13,602 bases of DNA from JAAZFF01 sp964405775 (lineage in GTDB: Bacteria; Verrucomicrobiota; Kiritimatiellia; RFP12; UBA3636), in assembly GCA_964405775.1 (NCBI GenBank), contig CAYOPG010000062.1, positions 1-13,602 of the forward strand, read 5' to 3'. A model generated the notes under the pieces. It had not been told where the DNA came from, made no database searches, and was given only the letters and a program-made list of their open reading frames with translations. Position 1 is the first letter of the stretch; each line of letters opens with the position of its first letter. Shown piece after piece: positions 1 to 6,701 of the stretch. Both the position numbers and the translations under genes were made by a program.

Positions 1-188
1 GACATTATCGATTCACTGTGGCGCAAGAGAGTTGCTGTTTTCCCCCCAATTATTGAATGAAAAATGTTTCTAAATAACCGGTGATGTGGTAACATCTGCC
101 AGTCAACTATCGAATTTAGGGCGGGTTTGTTGCTGCGGTTAACGCTGTGTAGGCGTGCGCCGGCGCGAAAAAACAGTAAGGGAACGAG

Positions 189-1211
189 ATGAAATCGAAA
201 ATCTTTACGTTGAAGAACAAGAGCGGCATGACTATGAAGGTGAGCAATCTCGGAGGTATTGTTACCGAATTGACAGTGCCTGACCGTGACGGAGTGTTCG
301 AAGACGTATTGCTGGGTTGCAAGAAGTTGGAGGATAACCACAGCAATGGATACATGTCGGCAATAATCGGACGAGTCTGCGGCCGTATAGGCAAAGGCAA
401 GTTTACCCTTGATGGCAAGGTTTACGATTTAGCGAAAAACGTGGAGAAAGACGGCGTTGCCTCGGCGATTCACGGTGCTGCCGAGGGGTTCGACAGCAAG
501 ATATGGGACGCACGGGAATTCACCTCGCCCGACGGGCCTGCGCTTGAGCTGACATATCTGAGCCCCGATGGCGAGTCCGGCTTCCCCGGCAACCTCTTCG
601 TCCGTGTGGTGTACACCCTGATGGAATGCAATGCCTGGAGAATCGAATATTGGGCGATGACTGATGCCCCCACGGTCGTGAACCTGACGAACCACGCTTA
701 TTTCAATCTCAACGGAGGCAAAAGCGACGTGCTCGACCATCTGGTGCAGATCTTTAGTTCTAGTTTTCTGCCCACAAATCCTGGTCTAGTACCAACAGGC
801 AAGGTGCTGCCCGTCGAGGGAACCCCGATCGATTTCAACGCTCCGCGCAGGATAGGCGAGCACATTGGAAGCAAGTCCAAAATTATTGTCAACGCTGGAG
901 GTTTCGACCACTGTTACATGATTGACAGGTCTGGGCCTGGGCTGGCGTTAGCCGCAATCGCGGAGGATGAGGAAAGCGGCCGCCAAATGGAGGTCTGGAC
1001 TACCGAGCCATGCTTGCAGTTTTACAGCGCGAACTCCCTCAAGGCGGGCATAAACGGCAAGGGCGGCGTACCTTATCCCCCGCGCTACGGACTGTGTTTC
1101 GAGACTCAGCATGCACCAGACGCGCCTAACAACGTAGGCTTCCAAAGCATACGCCTGGATCCGGGCAAGGTGATGCAATCCACCACTATTTACCAGTTCT
1201 ACACGGTATAG
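189..1211 (+). CDS. galM: Aldose 1-epimerase (galactose mutarotase)
   Basis: Interconverts alpha and beta anomers of aldoses such as galactose, normally in the cytoplasm, feeding the Leloir pathway. The 340-residue length is normal for the family. Family landmarks are in order: an IHG...GFD...W block with H95, the NLTNHAYFNL block with the second catalytic histidine H169, GGFDHCY with the substrate-binding D240, and CFETQHAPDAPN with the catalytic base E305. All catalytic positions known for GalM are kept. No signal peptide is evident. The ATG at 189 follows AAGGGA (178-183) with five bases between, a good ribosome binding site. No other galactose gene lies in the window; the next gene on the same strand starts 54 bases downstream and could be co-transcribed, but nothing links the functions. 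Substrate preference among hexoses cannot be read from the sequence. Confidence 0.95.
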   Translation: MKSKIFTLKNKSGMTMKVSNLGGIVTELTVPDRDGVFEDVLLGCKKLEDNHSNGYMSAIIGRVCGRIGKGKFTLDGKVYDLAKNVEKDGVASAIHGAAEGFDSKIWDAREFTSPDGPALELTYLSPDGESGFPGNLFVRVVYTLMECNAWRIEYWAMTDAPTVVNLTNHAYFNLNGGKSDVLDHLVQIFSSSFLPTNPGLVPTGKVLPVEGTPIDFNAPRRIGEHIGSKSKIIVNAGGFDHCYMIDRSGPGLALAAIAEDEESGRQMEVWTTEPCLQFYSANSLKAGINGKGGVPYPPRYGLCFETQHAPDAPNNVGFQSIRLDPGKVMQSTTIYQFYTV

Positions 1212-1265
1212 CCAGAGTCTACAGGGAAATCCAAACTTCATAAAGGACGGTTCTAATAAATCGAA

Positions 1266-3173
1266 ATGACGGACTCTACAGGCATGAATAGCAACGGGGA
1301 AAGTTGGGGTGCGACGCGCGAGGCTCCGCGGATACCCGGCTTTCAAATTACAAAATTCAAAAACTCCACGAGTCTCGCGGATGTGTGGGGCGCGTTGCAG
1401 CTCTCGTTGGACAGGTACGTGGAGATTTGGATACTGCGCAGAGAAATCGCAGGCGACAGCGGAATAGCCGAAAACTACGAAGAAGTTGCACGTGCCGTGT
1501 CGAAAATCAAGCACCCTAACTTTGTGCAGATCATAGACATCTCAAAGACGGAGGACGGGACACCGTTCACAGTGTTCGAGGAGATAGACGGAGTTCCGCT
1601 CTCGACCGAACTTGCCGGGGAAGGCAGAATAGACCAGAAGAGAGCCGCCACAATTATAGCGGGCATTGCCAACGTTCTGGACGCGGCGTGGAAGCAAAGC
1701 GGGTTCGTTCACCGCAACATAAAGCCCGACACCGTGTACATCTCGCGCGGTGCTGGGGTGAAGATAACAAACTTCAACAGCGCAACACTTGTAAAGGCTG
1801 GTTCCAACCCGCTGGCATATGATGGAGGTTTCATTATAGGCACACCCAACTACCAGTCCCCCGAACAGATCGAACGCAGGGGATCGATTGATTTCCATGC
1901 AGATATGTACAGCGCTGGCGCTCTCTTTTATGAGATGGTGACCGGTCAGGCTCCTTTCCATGAGGAATCGGATCCTCGCGAGGTCATGGAGCTTCAGCGT
2001 ACGGGCACGCTTCCGAACCCGCGTGAGTTGGACAACTCCGTCAAGCCCGGCTTCGTATATATAATGCAGAAGATGATGGCAAAGGAGCCCCAAGACCGGT
2101 ACACGTGGTGGCAAGATGTGGTCGAGGATCTGCACCGTGTTCTCGATGGGCGCCCGCCCTATCCCCAAAGCGGCGGCACATATTCACCACCAAGGAGCAC
2201 GGTCGGCACAATGCTTGGCGATGTCTCCCCGGGAGCGACTTCGGCGAACACCCGCATCCAGAAGAGAGCGGTGGGCGGGGGCAACTCCCGGTATCGTCAG
2301 GCAGTGCCGAACGGCGATTCGTCAAAGACTATAAGCCAGCGCACGGCAGACAAGCAGCAAAGCCAAGGGCCGGGCTGTCTCACGGTTCTGACCGGTATGT
2401 TGCTGATAGCAGTCGCCGTCGTTGTGACCGGGATTTTGCGGATTAAAGATCTTGAGGGAGGGGACAGCCAAAAACCGGAAGTGGAGACAACGTCCACGGA
2501 ACTTAGCGGTGCTGTCGCCCCCACAACACCTGACGCCGTTGCGTCAAGTGAGTCCGACGTTTCGGAAGCCGCGGATACTGGCATTGAAGCTGCGTCGGAA
2601 ACAGTGGCCTCCGATGATGCCGTGTCTGAGCAGCCCGCCAGAGCATTGCCCACGCAAAAGGAAATCGTCGCCGATATTTATGCCCAGTTTATGGCCAGAG
2701 GTTTTCCTGAAGCCAAAGCATACATGCGTGAGCGCCTTAAGCAAGCACAGGAAGAAGGAGGCTACGATGCGGAAGAGTGCGCGGCGATAGTCCGTGCATT
2801 CGACGAAGCGGCAACTTACACAGATTTGGTTGGCGGATCGCTGGTAACCGGCGGCGTCAGGCGCGACATCTCCATCGGGGGACGACAAATAAGCATCATT
2901 CCGAAAATCTACGCAAAAGGGGGAGTCGCGGGCACCGTCATCATGCCAGATGGCAAGACGCACGAAAACGCACGAGTCAATCTGGCAGAAATGTCTCCGC
3001 GCGAAATGTACGACGCTGTGACCACGGGTTCTATGCCTACTGACAGGGCGTCTCTTATCTCCCTCGCATTCCTGGCACTGAAGGTGGATGAACCTTTAAG
3101 GTTCGCAAGCATAGTGGAAAACAATAAATTGAACGGCCTTTTGCCGTTCATTGAATTCGCGGAAAAGGAATGA
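1266..3173 (+). CDS. Membrane-anchored serine/threonine pseudokinase (PknB-like fold)
   Basis: A 635-residue protein with a Hanks-type kinase fold at about residues 25-295, a flexible Ser/Gly/Gln-rich segment (300-370), one transmembrane helix (371-392), an acidic Ala/Ser/Thr-rich stalk (395-460) and an unrecognised C-terminal domain (461-635) that should lie outside the cytoplasm. The fold is shown by KIKHPNFV (80-87), HRNIKP (149-154), GTPNYQSPE (192-200) and ADMYSAGALFYEMVTG (212-227). Catalytic residues are largely lost: the glycine loop is degenerate, the VAIK lysine is W55, the C-helix glutamate is V74, HRD is HRN (N151), the magnesium-binding Asn is T156, and DFG is NFN (169-171). I therefore infer a pseudokinase, probably a signalling scaffold or sensor. 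An AAGGAC lies 17 bases before the chosen ATG, rather far; the ATG of residue 7 is a possible alternative. The stop overlaps the next gene's start as ATGA, so the two are probably translationally coupled. Confidence 0.87.
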   Translation: MTDSTGMNSNGESWGATREAPRIPGFQITKFKNSTSLADVWGALQLSLDRYVEIWILRREIAGDSGIAENYEEVARAVSKIKHPNFVQIIDISKTEDGTPFTVFEEIDGVPLSTELAGEGRIDQKRAATIIAGIANVLDAAWKQSGFVHRNIKPDTVYISRGAGVKITNFNSATLVKAGSNPLAYDGGFIIGTPNYQSPEQIERRGSIDFHADMYSAGALFYEMVTGQAPFHEESDPREVMELQRTGTLPNPRELDNSVKPGFVYIMQKMMAKEPQDRYTWWQDVVEDLHRVLDGRPPYPQSGGTYSPPRSTVGTMLGDVSPGATSANTRIQKRAVGGGNSRYRQAVPNGDSSKTISQRTADKQQSQGPGCLTVLTGMLLIAVAVVVTGILRIKDLEGGDSQKPEVETTSTELSGAVAPTTPDAVASSESDVSEAADTGIEAASETVASDDAVSEQPARALPTQKEIVADIYAQFMARGFPEAKAYMRERLKQAQEEGGYDAEECAAIVRAFDEAATYTDLVGGSLVTGGVRRDISIGGRQISIIPKIYAKGGVAGTVIMPDGKTHENARVNLAEMSPREMYDAVTTGSMPTDRASLISLAFLALKVDEPLRFASIVENNKLNGLLPFIEFAEKE

Positions 3174-4708
3174 AGATCGCCGCGGCAACAGCAGTTCTGG
3201 CCGCGTTCCTTCTGGCGGCATGCAACGTCGTGATGGGACCTCTCAACCAAGACGAAGGCTGGTATCTGCTTGCAGGCCTTAACACCGCGTCTGGCATGAT
3301 GCCGTACAGAGACTATTTCTACTCTCAGGCGCCATTTCTGCCGTATTTCTACGCCTTTGCTTCTCCGCTCTGGGCGCCGTTGGGTGTGCTTGGCGGTCGT
3401 ATATTCACCTCGTTGCTTGGGCTGCTTTCAGCGTGCTTGTGCGCTGGCTTCGCATGGCGGGTTTCCAGCCAAAGGCGAGGGCTGGCAGCTCTTTGCGCTT
3501 GGCTTCTCACGGCATGTTGTCCAGTATACAGTTATTTCACAGTTATCCCGAAGACTTACGCTCTTGCGTCCCTACTGGTTTCCGGTGCGTTCTTCGTGCT
3601 GGCAGGAAAGAACCGCTTTAGATTCGAAATCTGCGCTGTTCTGTTAGCACTGGCGTGCGGCACCAGGGTTTCACTCGGCATACTGCTCGCTGTCGTTGGT
3701 CTTGGACTGCTCTTGATGCGGCGGCGGGATGGGTGCAAGTTTGCATGGCTCCGTTTCGGCGTAGCCGGAGCTATTGCCCTATGCGCGGTGTTTTGCCCGT
3801 TTATGTTCATGTCGGGGAATGGATTTGCTTTCTCTCAGTCGGTTCACGCTTCGCGTGGTGATGCCGGTCTTATGCAGTGGCTTATGTTCCGCGCGGGAGC
3901 GGCTTCGCGTCTGGCTCAGGGATATTTTATGATGTTCGTTCTGGCGGCCTGTGCGCTCGTGTTGGGCGGGGGACGCTGTCTGCCGTCGCTGCGGCGCGTC
4001 AGTCCGATAATCTGGCTTGCTATCGCCGGTTGGATGGCTGCTGCTGCCGTGCACTTTCTAGCGCCGTATCCCTACGACGATTATCAGACGCCAATCATGC
4101 CGCTCGCGGCGGTCGTAGTTTCCGTGTTCTTCGCGGCGGTTGTGGCAGAGTCAGGACTTCGCCACGTCTCCGTAACGGCATGGACGTTGGTTTGCCTCGC
4201 TGTTTTATTCATGGGCGCCTCTCCGATGTTGATGAACTGGGTGTCGGTGCGTCAGGATCGATTTTGGGTGGTCATGAAGGAAAAACCCGACGTATTGAAA
4301 CTCCGCGAAGTGGGGAAGTGGCTGAATGAACACACGGAAGACGGCGACCTCATACTGACACTGGATGCATACGTTGCGGTCGAGGCGCGCCGTCGAGTTC
4401 CGAGCGGACTCGAGGTAGGGCCATTCAGCTTTTATCCAGAGCTCTCGGAAAAGGAAGCCGCCTCCGCGAACGTGCATAACATGGAAACGCTACGCCGCCT
4501 GATTGAAACAACCGACTCTCCTTACGCCGTTTTGAGCGGGTACTCGTTCGCTATATCGGCACCGGAGATGACGCGTACAGATCCCGGTATGATCGACGAG
4601 CTTAACGCAGCAATCAGACGTCGCTACAAAACCGTCGAAATCATTCCCGATTTCGGGCAACAACACACGACTCTGGAAATATTGGAACTGACCAAGCCGG
4701 GCATGTAG
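3170..4708 (+). CDS. Polytopic membrane glycosyltransferase, GT-C type (PMT/ArnT-like)
   Basis: A 512-residue membrane protein with about nine or ten hydrophobic segments between residues 4 and 352 and a hydrophilic C-terminal part (about 360-512). The first loop carries QDEGWYLLAG (27-36), then GMMPYRDYF and QAPFLPYFYAF. This arrangement, an acidic pair (D28, E29) after the first helix followed by a PYRD...Q.P..PY motif, is typical of GT-C enzymes that transfer sugars from polyprenyl-phosphate donors on the outer face of the inner membrane. Donor and acceptor cannot be told. The ATG overlaps the kinase-like gene's stop (ATGA), and the purine-rich GGAAAAGGA directly abuts it, which fits start by translational coupling; starting at residue 23 would remove the first membrane helix. 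The stop lies nine bases from the stop of the convergent hydrolase gene. Family level is fairly secure; precise function is unknown. Confidence 0.8.
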   Translation: MKIAAATAVLAAFLLAACNVVMGPLNQDEGWYLLAGLNTASGMMPYRDYFYSQAPFLPYFYAFASPLWAPLGVLGGRIFTSLLGLLSACLCAGFAWRVSSQRRGLAALCAWLLTACCPVYSYFTVIPKTYALASLLVSGAFFVLAGKNRFRFEICAVLLALACGTRVSLGILLAVVGLGLLLMRRRDGCKFAWLRFGVAGAIALCAVFCPFMFMSGNGFAFSQSVHASRGDAGLMQWLMFRAGAASRLAQGYFMMFVLAACALVLGGGRCLPSLRRVSPIIWLAIAGWMAAAAVHFLAPYPYDDYQTPIMPLAAVVVSVFFAAVVAESGLRHVSVTAWTLVCLAVLFMGASPMLMNWVSVRQDRFWVVMKEKPDVLKLREVGKWLNEHTEDGDLILTLDAYVAVEARRRVPSGLEVGPFSFYPELSEKEAASANVHNMETLRRLIETTDSPYAVLSGYSFAISAPEMTRTDPGMIDELNAAIRRRYKTVEIIPDFGQQHTTLEILELTKPGM

Positions 4709-4716
4709 CCCTTTAT
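4699..4716 (+). terminator. Weak candidate terminator at the end of the GT-C gene
   Basis: GGGC (4699-4702) and GCCC (4708-4711) form a four-pair GC stem with a five-base loop, followed by TTTATGTT. The stop codon of the glycosyltransferase gene straddles the loop and the right arm. The stem is short and the T tract broken, so efficiency would be low, but no other termination signal fits in the nine bases between the two convergent genes. Confidence 0.25.
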
Positions 4717-4717
4717 G

Positions 4718-5506
4718 TTACAGGTCGTTCTCGTGCTGCATTGTCGTTGGCCGTCTTGTCACAGGACGAATGCTCGTCACCGCTCTGCGCAGCCTCTCAA
4801 CTTCCGCTATGATAAGTGGCAGCGTTTCCGGGGAGTTTATGCCACCGATGCTGGCGACAGAGCATTTGTTCACACACGTGTATGGTGAATCGGTTTCGAA
4901 GCGGACTCTCTCCGGATTTGCATATGCGGCTAGTTCGCGCACTTTTACAGAGCTGTAATGCAGAACGCGTGGTCCGATCGATATATAAACTCCGAGCTTC
5001 TCCAGTTCCTGCCAAGTCTCTATCGATATGGAGGGAGCGTGCACAAGAGTGTCCGGCAGATCTGCCGCGTGCTTGCTAAGGATTCTGATGAGAGATCCGT
5101 CCGCCTTCACACTGTGGATCGTGACTCGCCTCTTCATCTCGCATGCAAGCGATAGTTGTCGGGTGAAAATCTTCTTCTGCACTTCGGGGTCGTCGCGCGT
5201 GAAGTCGAGTCCGATTTCGCCGACCCCCACATCCGGATGCTGGTCGAGAGTTGTGCCGAGTTCATCGAACCAATCCGCTCCGGCAGATCCGGCGAACCAG
5301 GGATGAAGCCCGAGCGAAGGCTCCACTCCGTGCTCCTCACCGGCTATACGAAGAACTGCACCCCAGTCCGCCTGCGACGAGCCGCAGCATCCGAAACGCG
5401 TCACCCCGGCGGCGCGTGATCTCTTGAGAACACGGCCAAGAACATCTGCCGGATATGCTTGCAGATGCACATGTGAGTCAAAAAGGCCGTTCTTCATAGA
5501 GTTCAT
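4718..5506 (-). CDS. TatD-family metal-dependent hydrolase (putative DNase)
   Basis: A TIM-barrel hydrolase of the amidohydrolase superfamily, 262 residues, the usual TatD length. The metal ligands of the family can be placed: FDSHVHL (H12, H14), GEIGLDF (E97), VTIHS (H131), VHAPS (H156) and ETDSPY (D206). The block usually reading HCFSGS is VHAPSISIE here, which keeps the histidine but is otherwise divergent, so substrate range may differ from E. coli TatD (a 3'-5' nuclease). The ATG at 5506 follows AGGAG (5516-5520) with nine bases between, better than the ATG at residue 4. That binding site overlaps the stop codon of hldD, and the coding gap is only six bases, so the two form an operon. 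It converges with the upstream GT-C gene. Physiological role in this organism is unknown. Confidence 0.85.
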   Translation of the reverse strand: MNSMKNGLFDSHVHLQAYPADVLGRVLKRSRAAGVTRFGCCGSSQADWGAVLRIAGEEHGVEPSLGLHPWFAGSAGADWFDELGTTLDQHPDVGVGEIGLDFTRDDPEVQKKIFTRQLSLACEMKRRVTIHSVKADGSLIRILSKHAADLPDTLVHAPSISIETWQELEKLGVYISIGPRVLHYSSVKVRELAAYANPERVRFETDSPYTCVNKCSVASIGGINSPETLPLIIAEVERLRRAVTSIRPVTRRPTTMQHENDL

Positions 5507-5512
5507 TTAAGT

Positions 5513-6478
5513 TTACTCCTGTTGCGAGAGGTAGTTGCGGATATAATCTCCAACCGTTTCCTCAAGGGGGTTAAACTGCACGTCGCAGCCTGCTGCCCGC
5601 AGTTTGCGCATATCAGCCTCTGTATGGTACTGGTAGCGCGGCTGCAAGCTCTCCGGCATAGGTGTGAAGCGGATGTCCGGCTCGCTTCCGATCGCGGTGA
5701 ACATGGCACGGGCGAGATCAAGCCACGTGCGCGCCTTGCCGGTGCCGCAGTTAAACAACCCGTTCGCCTCGGGATGATCGTAAAGCCAGAGCGTTACCTC
5801 CGCCGCGTCCTTAACATACACGAAGTCACGGGTCTGCTCGCCATCGGCGTAGTCTGGCCTGTGGGACTTGAAAAGAGATATGAACCCCGTGTCCCTTATG
5901 CCTTTGTAAGATTTGTTTACGACTGACCGCATATCACCCTTGTGATCCTCGCCCGGTCCGAAGACGTTGAAATATTTGATTCCTGCTATTTTGTCGAGCA
6001 ACCCCTCGCGCATAGCCCAAATGTCGAACTTTTGTTTGGACCAACCGTATAGGTTTAGGGGTTGGAGGTGGGGAGTGACCTCGTCGGAATCGCTGTAGCC
6101 GAGCGAACCGTCACCATACGTCGCGGCGCTTGAGGCGTACACGAACCGCGCTCCGTTCTTTATCGACCAATGGCACAGATCTTGCGTGTAGGCTGTGTTG
6201 TTATCATCCAGATATGCTTCGTCGGTCTCCGTCGTCGAACTACATGCTCCGAGGTGGAAGACTCCGTCCACAGGGGGCACTTGGTTTCTTAGGAACGACT
6301 TGCGGAAATCGGCGCGGTCCATATAGCTCGAGAACTTTAGCCTGTCGAGGTTTCGTTGCTTGCCGGGATGGTTAAGGTGGTCGATGACTATAATGTCGGT
6401 AACACCCCGCCTATTCAATTTCTCCACGATGTTGGAGCCTATTAACCCAGCTCCTCCTGTCACAATGAATCTGCTCAA
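5513..6478 (-). CDS. hldD: ADP-L-glycero-D-manno-heptose 6-epimerase
   Basis: An extended short-chain dehydrogenase that converts ADP-D-glycero-D-manno-heptose to the L-glycero form, the donor for the inner core of lipopolysaccharide; cytoplasmic and NADP-dependent in studied members. Over 321 residues it shows the Rossmann loop TGGAGLIGSN (7-16), HLNHPGK (34-40), the HLGACSSTTE block (75-84), YASSAATYG with S116, and the catalytic YGWSK pair (Y144, K148), followed by KYFNVFGP and HKGDMRSVV, which distinguish HldD from other sugar epimerases. The start is a TTG (6478-6476): GGAGG lies four bases upstream, and the protein then begins MSRFIVTGG as HldD proteins do; the next candidate, a GTG at residue 6, would cut into the first strand. 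First gene of an operon with the TatD-family gene. Implies a heptose-containing LPS and hence an outer membrane. Confidence 0.93.
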   Translation of the reverse strand: MSRFIVTGGAGLIGSNIVEKLNRRGVTDIIVIDHLNHPGKQRNLDRLKFSSYMDRADFRKSFLRNQVPPVDGVFHLGACSSTTETDEAYLDDNNTAYTQDLCHWSIKNGARFVYASSAATYGDGSLGYSDSDEVTPHLQPLNLYGWSKQKFDIWAMREGLLDKIAGIKYFNVFGPGEDHKGDMRSVVNKSYKGIRDTGFISLFKSHRPDYADGEQTRDFVYVKDAAEVTLWLYDHPEANGLFNCGTGKARTWLDLARAMFTAIGSEPDIRFTPMPESLQPRYQYHTEADMRKLRAAGCDVQFNPLEETVGDYIRNYLSQQE

Positions 6479-6581
6479 TCTGCCTCCGCTATAAAATCTT
6501 CTTGTTTACCAGTAATTTCAGTGCCGCCTCTAACCTGACCCCTTGCGGAGCACATGGCGTCACCGCCGGTTTTACGTACAT

Positions 6582-6610
6582 AAGATACCTTTTATCGAGT
6601 TTTCTCGCAA
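6582..6610 (-). promoter_or_regulatory. Candidate sigma-70 promoter for hldD
   Basis: On the minus strand TTGCGA (6610-6605) and TATCTT (6587-6582) are separated by 17 bases, giving a leader of about 100 bases before the hldD TTG. Both boxes match four of six consensus positions. Its -35 box lies within the inverted repeat at 6600-6619, so a protein bound there could block it. Confidence 0.4.
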
Positions 6611-6619
6611 GTGAGAAAA
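6600..6619. promoter_or_regulatory. Inverted repeat between divergent promoters, possible operator
   Basis: TTTTCTC (6600-6606) and GAGAAAA (6613-6619) are perfect seven-base arms around GCAAGT. The repeat covers the -35 of the hldD promoter and ends nine bases before the -35 of the rightward promoter, where a regulator could influence both. The AT-rich arms make an RNA terminator unlikely. No specific regulator can be named. Confidence 0.35.
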
Positions 6620-6628
6620 ACAAGGAAA

Positions 6629-6657
6629 TTGAAATTTTGCGCGGGAAAGATTAAAAT
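6629..6657 (+). promoter_or_regulatory. Candidate sigma-70 promoter for the MEMO/AMMECR1 fusion gene
   Basis: TTGAAA (6629-6634) and TAAAAT (6652-6657) are separated by exactly 17 bases; each box is one mismatch or so from consensus. Transcription would start near 6664, giving a leader of about 38 bases before the ATG at 6702. Confidence 0.6.
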
Positions 6658-6701
6658 ACGGCATAAATCCGGGGTGAGGTACTTGCGAAAGGGCTTTCAA
6701 G

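Noticed and set aside
1..188. Promoter or extra gene upstream of galM
   Set aside because: TTGAAT at 53-58 has no suitably spaced -10 box, and no credible coding frame is present; only the galM ribosome binding site is supported.
1542..2168. Long minus-strand open frame inside the pseudokinase gene
   Set aside because: It shows no recognisable domain and no binding site, and lies antisense to a gene with clear kinase-fold motifs.
3170..3240. Lipobox-like LLAAC near the N-terminus of the GT-C protein
   Set aside because: It lies in the first transmembrane helix of a polytopic protein, directly before the DEGWY loop motif; no lipoprotein-type domain follows.
6687..6698. GAAAGGGCTTTC palindrome over the ribosome binding site of the MEMO/AMMECR1 gene
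   Set aside because: The two-base centre cannot form a stable hairpin, and short palindromes are expected by chance.
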